Below are positions 15,582 through 24,275 of a stretch of 47,264 nucleotides of DNA, in pieces. Within the stretch, counting starts at the first letter, position 1. Every line of letters starts with the position of its first letter. Source of the DNA: CTSOIL-112 sp049291875 (lineage in GTDB: Bacteria; Pseudomonadota; Gammaproteobacteria; Burkholderiales; Burkholderiaceae); assembly GCA_049291875.1 (NCBI GenBank), contig JBATQE010000001.1, positions 1 through 47,264 on the forward strand. Reading direction: 5' to 3'. The position numbers and the translations under genes are program-made. Under the pieces are notes generated by a model. The model saw only the letters and a program-made list of their open reading frames with translations, was not told where the DNA came from and made no database searches.

Positions 15582-17378
15582 TTAGAATGTACGCGGTTTC
15601 GGTGGCACGGTGTCCACAGTCAACGGCTTCATGTTCACTGGTTTGTACGCCAGACGATTGCCTTCTTTGTACCACAAGGTGTGTTTCATCCATTCTTTGT
15701 CGTTACGACCCAATGGATGTTCCGGATCATTTTCAGGACGCTCATAATCAAGCACACTGTGCGCGCCACGGCATTCGTGACGAGCTGCCGCCGAGATCAT
15801 GGTGGCTTTGGCCACTTCGATCAAGTTGTCCACTTCCAATGCTTCGACCAGCGCAGTGTTGAACACTTGTGATTTGTCGCGCAAATGGATGTGTTTGACT
15901 TGCTCTTCGATATCCAGAATCGAGGTCACGCCTTTGTCCATGATTTCTTGGGTGCGGAACACCGCCGCGTGTTTTTGCATGCTGGCACGGATGTTGTTCG
16001 CCACGTCTTGTGCGTATTCGCCGGTGGTTGAATTTTTCAGGCGAGCCAAGCGTGCTTCGGTCATTTCGGAGGCGTTTTGCGGCAAGTCTTTGTGATTCAA
16101 TGCGGATTTTTTGACTGCGTCCACGATGTGGTTACCCGCTGAACGACCGAATACCACGAGGTCGAGCAAGGAGTTGGTACCCAAACGGTTCGCGCCGTGT
16201 ACGGATACGCATGAGCATTCGCCGACTGCGTACAGGCCGTTGACGATTTGATTGTCGCCATTCGCATCCGGCACGACAACTTGGCCGTAGATATTGGTCG
16301 GGATACCGCCCATTTGGTAGTGAATGGTCGGCACAACCGGAATCGGCTCTTTGGTCGCGTCCACGTTGGCAAATTTTTTCGCAATTTCAAAAATAGATGG
16401 CAGACGTTTCATAATGGTTTCTTTGCCAATATGGGTCACGTCAAGCAGTACGTGGTCTTTGTTCGGGCCAACGCCACGGCCTTCTTTAATCTCTTGATCC
16501 ATAGAACGCGATACGAAGTCACGCGGCGCCAAGTCTTTCAGCGTCGGCGCATAGCGCTCCATGAAGCGCTCGCCGTTGGCATTGCGCAAGATACCACCTT
16601 CACCGCGCACACCTTCGGTAATCAATACGCCCGCGCCGGCCACACCGGTCGGGTGGAACTGCCAGAATTCCATATCTTGCAACGGAATACCTGCGCGCGC
16701 CGCCATGCCGAGGCCGTCACCGGTGTTGATGAAGGCATTGGTTGATGCGGCGAAAATACGGCCTGCACCACCGGTGGCGAACAAGGTAACTTTCGCTTGC
16801 AAATTCATCACATCGCCCGTTTCCATTTCGAGCGCAGTCACGCCGAGAACGTCGCCGTCCTGATCGCGAATCAAGTCCAACGCCATCCATTCGACAAAGA
16901 ATTGGGTGTTGGCACGCACGTTGCGTTGATACAGGGTGTGCAACAGCGCGTGACCGGTACGGTCTGCTGCCGCGCACGCGCGTGGTACGGGTTTTTCACC
17001 ATAGTTGGCTGAGTGACCGCCAAACGGGCGTTGATAAATCGTGCCATCCGGGTTACGGTCAAACGGCATACCGAAGTGTTCGAGTTCGTACACATTATTG
17101 GCCGCTTGGCGACACATAAATTCAATCGCGTCTTGATCGCCCAACCAGTCAGAACCTTTGACCGTGTCGTAAAAGTGATAGTGCCAGTTGTCTTCGGCCA
17201 TATTGCCCAAAGATGCACCGATACCGCCCTGCGCCGCAACGGTGTGCGAACGCGTTGGGAATACTTTGCTCAAAACCGCGACGGACAAACCTGCTTCGGA
17301 TAATTGGAGTGCGGCACGCAAACCGGAGCCGCCTGCACCGACCACCACCACATCATATTTTTTTGTTAAAAGTGCCAT
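15582..17378 (-). CDS. sdhA: Succinate dehydrogenase flavoprotein subunit
   Basis: The 598-residue catalytic subunit that oxidises succinate to fumarate with covalently bound FAD. Seen are the dinucleotide fold VVVGAGGSGLRAAL (11-24), the FAD-linkage His45 in TRSHTVAAQGGI, HPTGVAGAGVLITEGVRGEGG-type active-site residues, YAVGECSCVSVHGANRLG and the C-terminal RHECRGAHSVLDY. Length is normal. It lies 9 nt downstream of sdhD on the minus strand. It links the acetyl-CoA-yielding catabolic cluster and mdh in the same window to respiration. Confidence 0.98.
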   Translation of the reverse strand: MALLTKKYDVVVVGAGGSGLRAALQLSEAGLSVAVLSKVFPTRSHTVAAQGGIGASLGNMAEDNWHYHFYDTVKGSDWLGDQDAIEFMCRQAANNVYELEHFGMPFDRNPDGTIYQRPFGGHSANYGEKPVPRACAAADRTGHALLHTLYQRNVRANTQFFVEWMALDLIRDQDGDVLGVTALEMETGDVMNLQAKVTLFATGGAGRIFAASTNAFINTGDGLGMAARAGIPLQDMEFWQFHPTGVAGAGVLITEGVRGEGGILRNANGERFMERYAPTLKDLAPRDFVSRSMDQEIKEGRGVGPNKDHVLLDVTHIGKETIMKRLPSIFEIAKKFANVDATKEPIPVVPTIHYQMGGIPTNIYGQVVVPDANGDNQIVNGLYAVGECSCVSVHGANRLGTNSLLDLVVFGRSAGNHIVDAVKKSALNHKDLPQNASEMTEARLARLKNSTTGEYAQDVANNIRASMQKHAAVFRTQEIMDKGVTSILDIEEQVKHIHLRDKSQVFNTALVEALEVDNLIEVAKATMISAAARHECRGAHSVLDYERPENDPEHPLGRNDKEWMKHTLWYKEGNRLAYKPVNMKPLTVDTVPPKPRTF

Positions 17379-17387
17379 TGTTATTCC

Positions 17388-17753
17388 TTAAATCGCCAAT
17401 ACCGCGGCCAAGCTGTATACCACACAGCCCAGCAACCATAAAATTGTGAACAGATGCAAAGCCAAACGCTGCGCTGGACATTTGATGTAGTCCATCCAAA
17501 TATCGCGTACACCGATCCATGCGTGGTAAGCCACGGCCAAGATGGTGAACAGTGTCAGGGTTTTCATCACTGCGCCGCTCATAAAGGCATTCCAGCCGAC
17601 AAATGACATATCCGATGCGACCACAAAGCGCACCAGCATTGCCAATACCCAGATCAGGATAATGACGCCGGTGATGCGTTGCGCCAGCCAGTCTTTCCAG
17701 CCATAGTGCGCACCGGTGGTGACGCGAGCCGTACCTGCTTTAATATTTTTCAT
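17388..17753 (-). CDS. sdhD: Succinate dehydrogenase membrane anchor subunit SdhD
   Basis: A 121-residue three-helix membrane anchor. It shows WLAQRITGVIILIWVL in the first helix and YHAWIGVRDIWMDYI in the second, where the His is the heme b ligand and the Asp-Tyr pair lines the quinone site. With SdhC it anchors SdhAB to the inner membrane. It lies 15 nt downstream of sdhC and 9 nt upstream of sdhA in one operon. Confidence 0.95.
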   Translation of the reverse strand: MKNIKAGTARVTTGAHYGWKDWLAQRITGVIILIWVLAMLVRFVVASDMSFVGWNAFMSGAVMKTLTLFTILAVAYHAWIGVRDIWMDYIKCPAQRLALHLFTILWLLGCVVYSLAAVLAI

Positions 17754-17768
17754 GATGACTCCCGTGGC

Positions 17769-18176
17769 TTAAATAAACATTTTGACGGCAACGATGGCGG
17801 TCAAAAGCAAACTGACGGCAAACACGACGATGGCGGTTTGATGGCCACCTTCTTTAGACACTTTATAGTGCGTGTCCAGTAACAGATAGCGCACGCCGGC
17901 CACCGCGTGGTGCATAATCGCCCATACCAGTCCCAAAGCGATCAATTTCACCAGCGGGTTACTCAATACGCTCACAGCGCTCGCAAATTTATCCGCCGTG
18001 GTGAACATGGATGCGACCAGCGCCAAAACGAAAGGCAACGCCAAAAACATTGCCAGACCGCTGACACGGTGCAAAATCGAGAGTTTACCTGCCAGCGGCA
18101 AACGGTAATTGCGCAAATCGGATACATTGATATTGCGAAACTCCGGACGCTGGGCTTTTTGTGGTGTTTGACCCAT
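17769..18176 (-). CDS. sdhC: Succinate dehydrogenase cytochrome b556 subunit
   Basis: A 135-residue three-helix subunit. It has RPEFRNINVSDLRNYRLPLAG and SILHRVSGLAMFL, the betaproteobacterial SdhC N-terminal signature, and MHHAVAGVRYLLLD with the heme ligand His. The ATG at 18176 (MGQTPQ) was chosen because GAGGTCTCTT precedes it and upstream residues of the longer frame do not fit the family. The 67-nt gap to the DUF2892 gene could carry the sdh promoter, though none stands out. Confidence 0.95.
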   Translation of the reverse strand: MGQTPQKAQRPEFRNINVSDLRNYRLPLAGKLSILHRVSGLAMFLALPFVLALVASMFTTADKFASAVSVLSNPLVKLIALGLVWAIMHHAVAGVRYLLLDTHYKVSKEGGHQTAIVVFAVSLLLTAIVAVKMFI

Positions 18177-18243
18177 AAGAGACCTCGTTAAGTTAAAAGA
18201 AAAAGAAAACCACCCAAAAAAACAACTGTACTTTAGCGCTGAA

Positions 18244-18441
18244 TCACCGCTTTGTCGAACACTGATTCGCATCCACCGCACAACCGCCAAGGCTGCACGC
18301 CGGACAAATGCCCAATAAACCTGAAACCAACGGCAACATGCCCAGCCAACCCCAACCCGCTATGGTCTGGGTAGCGGCCAAACCTACCAGAATCGCGCCC
18401 AAGACCACGCGTGCAACTCGAAACAGCACCGTTTTATTCAC
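18244..18441 (-). CDS. Small DUF2892 (YgaP-like) inner-membrane protein
   Basis: A 65-residue protein of the DUF2892 / YgaP transmembrane family: two hydrophobic helices (about 9-27 and 30-46) joined by GWGWLG, followed by CPACSLGGCAVDANQC with four cysteines. In YgaP-type proteins this domain occurs with rhodanese domains and is linked to sulfur chemistry; here the domain stands alone and no rhodanese gene is adjacent. It starts with GTG; AGAGAG lies about 10 nt upstream. It sits between gntR and sdhC, all on one strand, an unusual place for this family. A role with the sdh genes is only a suggestion. Confidence 0.75.
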   Translation of the reverse strand: MNKTVLFRVARVVLGAILVGLAATQTIAGWGWLGMLPLVSGLLGICPACSLGGCAVDANQCSTKR

Positions 18442-18470
18442 AACATGACTCTCTGTCTATCCAATCAAGC

Positions 18471-19217
18471 TCAAATCAGCTCATTGCGATAGTGATAGTG
18501 CCGCGTACTATACCAACCCAAGCGCACCTCTACCGGCTGCTCTGCATAGGTATACGACACACGTTCAATATACAACAGCGCAGAATTCGGCTCCACAGCC
18601 AAACGTTGTGCCACCTCGGTTGAAGCCAAATGCGCGGATAAATGCTCCACGGCACGAATCATGCGCACATTGTATTCCGCCTCAAACCAGCCGTACAAAC
18701 CACCTTTGTAGTTCACCAACTTGTCCATCGTGACATCCGGAAAAATTTCCTTCGGCAACCAGATGTGCTCAAATACCGCCGGTTCATCTCCAAACGACAA
18801 TAAACGGCTAATCACCGTCGCCTGCTGATTCGGCTTCATCTGCAAACGCTCGCGTACTTCAGCCGGAGGAACCGCGGTTTCCACCGCCAATACGCTGGAA
18901 TACGTTTTAAACTCTGCGCCATCTTTTTTTTGCATCCGCAAAAATCGAAAGCGGTTCACAGGCTCCTGATGCGTCGCCACAAATGTACCACGCCCCTGAC
19001 GACGCACCAATAAATTCTCCGCCGTCAGCTCGTCTATCGCCTTGCGCACCGTGCCTTGGCTCACCTTATAGCGCAGAGCCAAATCCACTTCCGACGGAAT
19101 CATCTCACCGGCATTCCACTCCCCCTGCTCCAGACTTTGTAACAGCAGCGCTTTAATCTGCTGATACAGCGGACTGAAGACAGGTGAACTGTCGGTAACG
19201 GCATCTCCATTTGCCAT
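18471..19217 (-). CDS. GntR/HutC-family regulator with UTRA domain
   Basis: A 248-residue regulator. The GntR winged helix-turn-helix spans about residues 15-80 (PLYQQIKALLL, then GEMIPSEVDLALRYKVSQGT and VRRQGRGTFVA), and a UTRA ligand-binding domain follows (about 95-240, with PAVFEHIWLP and LLYIERVSY). It is upstream of the sdh genes on the same strand and divergent from mdh, which suggests it controls these TCA genes. A palindrome CTTATATAAG in the gap (19487-19496) is a candidate operator. The ligand is probably a central-metabolism acid or sugar phosphate, but this is inferred. Confidence 0.92.
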   Translation of the reverse strand: MANGDAVTDSSPVFSPLYQQIKALLLQSLEQGEWNAGEMIPSEVDLALRYKVSQGTVRKAIDELTAENLLVRRQGRGTFVATHQEPVNRFRFLRMQKKDGAEFKTYSSVLAVETAVPPAEVRERLQMKPNQQATVISRLLSFGDEPAVFEHIWLPKEIFPDVTMDKLVNYKGGLYGWFEAEYNVRMIRAVEHLSAHLASTEVAQRLAVEPNSALLYIERVSYTYAEQPVEVRLGWYSTRHYHYRNELI

Positions 19218-19486
19218 ACGATTGTCCTAAATTGGTTTGTTTTGTGTGTTAATAATCGTCACGCAATGTCTCAAATGACTCTTTTTATAAATTTTAACGG
19301 TATTCAACGGCTTTTTATACCTGCGACAACAAACCATGCAAGGTATGCCCAATTCATACACAATGACCCAGCATTCATCTGCAAATCATTGCTTTTGGCA
19401 ATTGTAGAGCCGAAATACAAAATATCTCAACAATTAAACGGCTCAATTATGCCCCAAACATTGGCCAATGTCTATGGGTTAATTAT

Positions 19487-19496
19487 CTTATATAAG
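19487..19496. promoter_or_regulatory. Candidate GntR-type operator palindrome
   Basis: CTTATATAAG is a perfect 10-bp palindrome, flanked by TAT/ATA bases that extend its symmetry imperfectly. It lies in the 519-bp gntR-mdh gap, 13 nt upstream of the probable mdh -35 element. HutC-subfamily regulators bind short AT-centred palindromes of similar form; binding here is not shown. Confidence 0.35.
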
Positions 19497-19508
19497 AGAT
19501 AAGACCTA

Positions 19509-19537
19509 TTGACCTTTACCACAGACTTCTTTACACT
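19509..19537 (+). promoter_or_regulatory. Probable sigma-70 promoter of mdh
   Basis: TTGACC (19509-19514) and TACACT (19532-19537) are 17 nt apart, 200 nt before the mdh start. This leaves a long leader. A second -10-like TATAAT at 19611-19616 lacks a good -35 at the usual distance. The rest of the 519-bp gap is AT-rich and has no gene that I can support. Confidence 0.45.
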
Positions 19538-19736
19538 CGCACCAGCGACGTAACAACACTGAACCACAGCGGAAAAGTCAATTTTCCGAAAAATCGTCCT
19601 TACTGCGGTTTATAATGACACAAAGTTTCCGGTTTCCTGTCCTTTGTCCGAGAATAACGGTAAAAACTTCGACACGGCGGCAGAAAACCAAATTTTTATC
19701 AACTGGTTTTATTCACTTTTAAATAAGGATGTCATC

Positions 19737-20720
19737 ATGGCAAAAGCCCCTATGCGTGTTGCAGTGACCGGTGCAGCTGGTCAAATTTGTTATTCATTGT
19801 TGTTCCGCATCGCCAACGGCGATATGCTGGGTAAAGACCAGCCTGTGATTTTGCAATTGCTTGACATCACCCCTGCATTGCCAGCGGTTCAAGGTGTCGT
19901 GATGGAATTGGAAGACTGCGCGTTCCCATTGTTGGCCGGCGTCGTGATCTCTGACGATCCAAACGTCGCATTCAAAGACGCCGATGTCGCCATTTTGGTT
20001 GGCGCACGTCCTCGCTCAAAAGGCATGGAACGCAAAGACCTGCTCGAAGCCAACGGCGCGATCTTCACCGTTCAAGGCAAAGCACTGAACGACAACGCCA
20101 AACGCGACGTTAAAGTATTGGTCGTTGGTAACCCTGCGAACACCAACGCCTACATCGCCATGAAATCCGCACCAGACCTTCCGGCTGAAAACTTCACCGC
20201 CATGTTGCGTCTGGATCACAACCGCGCGTTGAGCCAATTGGCAGCCAAAACCGGTAAAGCCATCGACTCCATCGAAAACCTCATCGTTTGGGGCAACCAC
20301 AGCCCAACCATGTACCCTGACACCCGTTTCGCCACCATCGGCGCGGACAAAGTGGACGCATTGATCAACGATCAAGCATGGACCCGCGACACCTTCATCC
20401 CGACTGTGGGCAAACGCGGCGCAGCGATCATCGAAGCGCGCGGTTTATCATCTGCCGCATCAGCAGCCAATGCAGCGATTGACCACATCCACGACTGGGT
20501 TCTGGGCACCAACGGCAAATGGGTGACCATGGGCGTTCCTTCTAAAGGCGACTACGGTATCCCAGAAGGCACCCTATACGGCTTCCCGGTGACCTGCGAA
20601 AATGGTAAATACACCATCGTTCAAGGTTTGGAAATCGACGAATTCTCACGTAGCAAAATGGATGCTACTTTGGCAGAACTCGACGAAGAGAAAGCTGGCG
20701 TAGCACATCTGTTGGGCTAA
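19737..20720 (+). CDS. mdh: Malate dehydrogenase (NAD)
   Basis: The 327-residue enzyme converts malate and NAD+ to oxaloacetate and NADH in the TCA cycle. Seen are the nucleotide-binding VAVTGAAGQICYSLL (8-22), the substrate-binding GARPRSKGMERKDLL (89-103, with two Arg), NPANTNA, LRLDHNRA (Asp160) and WGNHSPTMYPD with catalytic His188. The sequence type is the one shared by betaproteobacteria and some gammaproteobacteria. The ATG at 19737 is selected because TAAGGA precedes it and the family begins with MAK; the frame opens further upstream without family similarity. It is single, with its own terminator, and divergent from gntR-sdh. Confidence 0.97.
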   Translation: MAKAPMRVAVTGAAGQICYSLLFRIANGDMLGKDQPVILQLLDITPALPAVQGVVMELEDCAFPLLAGVVISDDPNVAFKDADVAILVGARPRSKGMERKDLLEANGAIFTVQGKALNDNAKRDVKVLVVGNPANTNAYIAMKSAPDLPAENFTAMLRLDHNRALSQLAAKTGKAIDSIENLIVWGNHSPTMYPDTRFATIGADKVDALINDQAWTRDTFIPTVGKRGAAIIEARGLSSAASAANAAIDHIHDWVLGTNGKWVTMGVPSKGDYGIPEGTLYGFPVTCENGKYTIVQGLEIDEFSRSKMDATLAELDEEKAGVAHLLG

Positions 20721-20742
20721 TCGAATCAGTCCGCTTCAAGCC

Positions 20743-20774
20743 AAATCGCCCGACAATTCGTCGGGCGATTTTGT
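20743..20774 (+). terminator. Terminator of mdh
   Basis: AAATCGCCCGAC (20743-20754) pairs perfectly with GTCGGGCGATTT (20760-20771), 12 bp with a 5-nt loop, then T residues. This is a strong intrinsic terminator 22 nt after the mdh stop. Confidence 0.85.
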
Positions 20775-20822
20775 TACTGCTATGATATGTCCCGCATAAT
20801 CATCCCCCATAGAAAGCCAACC

Positions 20823-21428
20823 ATGCGCATCGCCATACTCACGTTCGACGGATTCAACGAGCTTGATTCCCTCATCGCCTACGGCATGCTCAGCCGCATC
20901 AGTTTACTGGGCGACACCGATTGGAAAGTCAGTATCGCCAGCCTGACTCCGCGAGTCACTTCGATGAACGGTTTAACGATAGACGCACATATTGATCTGG
21001 CGCAAGCCAATCAAGCGGATGCGGTATTGATCGGCAGCGGGATGAAAACCCGCGATGTTGCACGAGATGAAACCATCATGTCGCAAATTCAACTCAATCC
21101 CGAACGTCAGCTGATAGCTGCGCAATGCTCCGGTACGTTTTTATTGGGCAAACTGGGCTTGCTCCAAGGTATTTCCGCCTGCACCGACCTGACCAGCAAA
21201 CCGTGGGTGATCGAATAGGGTGTCAACATTTTGAATCAAGCCTTTTTTGCCAAAGGCAATATCGCCACCGCAGGTGGCTGCCTGTCGGCGCAATACCTCT
21301 CAGCATGGATCATCAGCAAACTCAAAGACCTGGAGACCGCTCGGGAAGTGCTACACTACTTCGCACCTGTGGGCGAAAAAGAGGAATACATCGCACGCGC
21401 CATGCAACACATCACGGTCAACCCCTAA
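20823..21428 (+). pseudogene. DJ-1/PfpI-family protein gene interrupted by an in-frame amber stop
   Basis: One reading frame covers 201 codons with a single internal TAG at 21216-21218. The first part (MRIAILTFDGFNELDSL, QCSGTFLLGKLGLL, then TSKPWVIE) contains the nucleophile-elbow Cys typical of DJ-1/PfpI proteins. The second part resumes in frame with GVNILNQAFFAKGNIATAGG and CLSAQYLSAWIISKL, which completes the family C-terminus. The break falls where relatives have a VIExGV-type strand, so one codon is mutated to stop. It may be a pseudogene, a sequencing error, or read through by a suppressor; the 131-residue N-terminal piece (ends 21218) lacks part of the fold. A terminator follows at 21447. 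Confidence 0.75.
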
Positions 21429-21446
21429 ATAACTCGCACATCCCAG

Positions 21447-21475
21447 AAAAATCCCCGCTCAAGGCGGGGATTTTT
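21447..21475. terminator. Bidirectional terminator between the DJ-1-like gene and the nitroreductase gene
   Basis: AAAAATCCCCGC (21447-21458) pairs perfectly with GCGGGGATTTTT (21464-21475). The A and T runs at either end let it act on both converging transcripts. Confidence 0.85.
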
Positions 21476-21492
21476 ATTTGCATGGAAAGAAT

Positions 21493-22131
21493 TTATTTCA
21501 CTTCACTGATGAACTGCGCACGCGGACGGCGTACTTTTTTCAGATTGACCAGCCAATCGTTCTCAGCTTCACGGTAGCCCAGTGGTAAAATGGCCACGCT
21601 ACGCAGGCCACGACTGCGCAAATCCAAAATTTCATCCAAAGCGTTCGGGTCAAAGCCTTCCATCGGCGTGCTGTCTACTTCCAACTCTGCCGCTGCAAGC
21701 AAAGCCGTGCCCAAACCAATATACGCCTGACGTGCTGCGTGTTGGAAGTTCACCTCTGCATCGCGCGGAGGGTAAATACCCAGCAACATTTGGCGGTAGT
21801 CTTCCCAACCCTGATTTTTAAAGCCACGCTCATCGTTCACCAGATCAAACATCATGTTGATGCGCTCAACGGTGTAGTTGTCCCACGCGGCAAACACCAA
21901 TAAATGCGAACCCTCGGTGATTTGCGCTTGATTCCATGCGATGGTTTTGATGCGTTCACGCACTTGCGGGTTGGTCACCACGATCACTTCGTACGGTTGC
22001 AAGCCACTGGAACTGGCGGTCAAACGAACCGCTTCCAAAATCTGTTCAACCTTATCGTCCGATACCGCTTGCTTCGGATCCATTTTCTTGGTGGCGTAGC
22101 GCCATTGCAGTAAATCCAGTAATTTTTTCAT
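21493..22131 (-). CDS. Nitroreductase-family NAD(P)H-dependent oxidoreductase
   Basis: A 212-residue protein of the FMN-binding nitroreductase family (NfsB/YfkO type). It has WRYATKKMDPKQAVSDDKV at the N-terminus, the FMN-contact LTASSSGLQPYEVIVV, AARQAYIGLGTALLAAAEL in the central helix and SVAILPLGYRE near the C-terminus. Such enzymes reduce nitroaromatics, quinones or enones. The ATG at 22131 (MKKLLDLLQW) matches family starts; 16 extra residues are possible from an upstream ATG. No strong ribosome site is seen for either. The gene appears monocistronic. The physiological substrate is unknown. Confidence 0.9.
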   Translation of the reverse strand: MKKLLDLLQWRYATKKMDPKQAVSDDKVEQILEAVRLTASSSGLQPYEVIVVTNPQVRERIKTIAWNQAQITEGSHLLVFAAWDNYTVERINMMFDLVNDERGFKNQGWEDYRQMLLGIYPPRDAEVNFQHAARQAYIGLGTALLAAAELEVDSTPMEGFDPNALDEILDLRSRGLRSVAILPLGYREAENDWLVNLKKVRRPRAQFISEVK

Positions 22132-22225
22132 ATAAGATGTATGGTTCAAAAAGTTAAAAAAGCGCTGCATACCGCACATGCCACACAGCGCCGCATAATT
22201 GCGTTTCGATTATATCAGGGATTAT

Positions 22226-22268
22226 TTAATGCGGTTGCATAGGGAAATATCTGGTCAAACCGCATTAA
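22226..22268 (-). terminator. Hairpin downstream of the DMT-type transporter gene
   Basis: TTAATGCGGTT (22226-22236) pairs perfectly with AACCGCATTAA (22258-22268) around a 21-nt loop, just after the transporter stop at 22276 on the minus strand. A T-rich but interrupted stretch follows on that strand, so termination strength is uncertain. Confidence 0.45.
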
Positions 22269-22275
22269 GATCATT

Positions 22276-22728
22276 TTATTTATGAGCAAAATTCACGCAC
22301 AACACGCCGGCCAATACCAACCCCGCACCCAGCAATCGGGTCAAATTGATTTCCTGCACCGGCACGCCCAGCCAACCATGATGATCCATCAACAGCGACA
22401 TGATGATTTGTCCGAACACGATCAGCGAAATCATCAGGGCCAAACCCAATTTCGGCACCAACAGCGTGCTACCAAAGACAAAGGCAGCACCCAAAACGCC
22501 ACCCAAAAGCATCCACCACGGGGTATTGTGCAGCAGCACCAATTGTGACAAACGCTGACCGGATGCCCAATAAATCCCCAACAAGCACAAACCGCCAACC
22601 GCAAACGACACCAATGCGGCCAATAAAGTACTACCACCCAACGCTATTTTCAGTTGATTATTGATGGCCGATTGTACGGCCACGGTCAAACCTATGCCCA
22701 AACCGGCTATATAGTACAGTGAACTCAT
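22276..22728 (-). CDS. Small DMT-family transporter (YdcZ/DUF606)
   Basis: A 150-residue membrane protein with five hydrophobic segments: GLGIGLTVAVQSAINNQL at the N-terminus, FAVGGLCLLGIYW, GGVLGAAFVFGSTLLVPKLG, the fourth segment LALMISLIVFGQIIMSLLMDHHG, and GAGLVLAGVLCVNF at the end. This is the single-repeat DUF606 (YdcZ) branch of the drug/metabolite transporter superfamily, which likely works as a dimer. The substrate is unknown. AGGGAGGAAGG lies just upstream of the ATG, a strong ribosome site. A uraA terminator lies 35 nt upstream, so it has its own promoter. Confidence 0.88.
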   Translation of the reverse strand: MSSLYYIAGLGIGLTVAVQSAINNQLKIALGGSTLLAALVSFAVGGLCLLGIYWASGQRLSQLVLLHNTPWWMLLGGVLGAAFVFGSTLLVPKLGLALMISLIVFGQIIMSLLMDHHGWLGVPVQEINLTRLLGAGLVLAGVLCVNFAHK

Positions 22729-22762
22729 CCTTCCTCCCTATTTGAAGCTATCCAAGCTACTC

Positions 22763-22791
22763 AAAAAAATAGCGAGGCTCAATACCTCGCC
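22763..22791 (-). terminator. Terminator of uraA
   Basis: On the minus strand GCGAGG pairs with CCTCGC (plus-strand 22772-22790), and a T run follows (A run at 22763-22769 on plus). It lies 40 nt after the uraA stop. Confidence 0.75.
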
Positions 22792-22831
22792 ACTTTGCCT
22801 CTCAATTTAGGCGTATCGCCAAAACCATTGA

Positions 22832-24151
22832 CTATTTTTTTGTATTTGACTTCATGTTCAACAACGCATACAAAGCCATCGCGCCAAACGTCGCCACGCC
22901 AATGCCATTCAACGTCACGCCGCCCAAGTTCACAGTCAAATCACCTGCACCGAGAATCAGTGTCACCGCCGCCACGATCAAATTACGACTTTGTGAGAAA
23001 TCGACTTTATTATCCACCCAGATTTTTGCGCCCGACACCGCAATCAAGCCAAACACCACAATGGAAATACCGCCCAACACCGGCCCCGGAATCGTCTGAA
23101 TCAATGCACCCATTTTCGGCGAGAAGCCCAACAAAATCGCAAAAATCGCGGCAAAAATAAACACCAACGTCGAGTAAATACGCGTCACCGCCATCACACC
23201 GATGTTCTCGGCGTAAGTGGTCACACCCGTACCGCCGACACTACCCGAAATCATGGTAGCCAAGCCATCCGCCATGAATGCACGCCCCATGTACGGATTC
23301 ATGTCATGGCCGGTCATGCCCTGCACCGCACGCAAATGCCCCAAATTCTCCGCCACCAAAATCAGCGCCACCGGTGCAATCACCGAAATCGCCGAAAGGC
23401 TAAAGCTCGGTGAAGAAAAATGCGGCAAACCGAACCACGCGGCATGAGCCACTTTACTAAAATCCACCGGCAAAGCGCCGTGCTCACCGCCCACACCCCA
23501 ACCCAGACCATTGGTCAATACCGCATACAGCACCGTCGCCACAATCACGCCGACCAAAATCAGCAAGCGACGCATCAAGCCCGTACCCCAAACCGCCGTC
23601 AAGGCAATGACCAATACCGTCAACAGCATATACCACGCATTGGCATTCGAGCCTTTCGCGCCGAGTACCGCGACACCGGCCAAATTCAGCCCGATGACCG
23701 CCACCACCGCACCGGTAACGACCGGCGGCATCAGTTTTTCAATCCAATTCGTACCGACAAACTGCACCAGCAGCCCGATTAAAAAATACACCAGACCGCA
23801 GACAATGATCGCGCCCAAAGCCACGCCGATATTTGCATTCATACCCGAACCGGCATAGCCCGAAACCGCAATCACACCGCCGATGAAGGCAAAACTCGAA
23901 CCCAAATAGCTCGGCACACGCCCGCGTGTCATGACGTAGAACAACAGCGTACCGATCCCCGACATGAGGATGGCGACATTCGGGTCAAAGCCCATCAACA
24001 GCGGCGCGAGAATCGTCGCACCAAACATTGCCACAACGTGCTGAATACCCATCAATACGGTCTGTGCCATCGGCAAACGTTCATCCGGCGCAATCGTCGT
24101 ATCATGCGACTGCACCTTTTCGGTGTAGCTCGGGAAATAAGTTTCGGACAT
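22832..24151 (-). CDS. uraA: Uracil permease (NCS2 family)
   Basis: A 439-residue, 14-segment NCS2 (nucleobase-cation symporter) protein of the UraA branch that imports uracil with protons. It shows GIQHVVAMFGATILAPLLMG (about 34-53), PSYLGSSFAFIGG, the substrate-site VALILVAENLGHLRAVQG region and GGTGVTTYAENIGVMAVTRI near residue 310. The start at 24151 (MSETYFPSY) has AGGAG 6 nt upstream; a longer frame to 24211 lacks family similarity. It is divergent from upp, so uptake and salvage of uracil are paired. Confidence 0.95.
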   Translation of the reverse strand: MSETYFPSYTEKVQSHDTTIAPDERLPMAQTVLMGIQHVVAMFGATILAPLLMGFDPNVAILMSGIGTLLFYVMTRGRVPSYLGSSFAFIGGVIAVSGYAGSGMNANIGVALGAIIVCGLVYFLIGLLVQFVGTNWIEKLMPPVVTGAVVAVIGLNLAGVAVLGAKGSNANAWYMLLTVLVIALTAVWGTGLMRRLLILVGVIVATVLYAVLTNGLGWGVGGEHGALPVDFSKVAHAAWFGLPHFSSPSFSLSAISVIAPVALILVAENLGHLRAVQGMTGHDMNPYMGRAFMADGLATMISGSVGGTGVTTYAENIGVMAVTRIYSTLVFIFAAIFAILLGFSPKMGALIQTIPGPVLGGISIVVFGLIAVSGAKIWVDNKVDFSQSRNLIVAAVTLILGAGDLTVNLGGVTLNGIGVATFGAMALYALLNMKSNTKK

Positions 24152-24275
24152 GAAAACTCCTTTGATTATCTGAGAAATACTGCTTATATTATTCTGATTC
24201 ATTTGATTCATTAATCATCCGCCGCACAGCATCGATGCAATCAAAACCCGCTTTTCATCGCTACTGCTTTGGACT

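Noticed and set aside
16248..16745. Plus-strand 165-residue frame opposite sdhA
   Set aside because: sdhA matches the flavoprotein family over its full length, so this frame is its antisense shadow.
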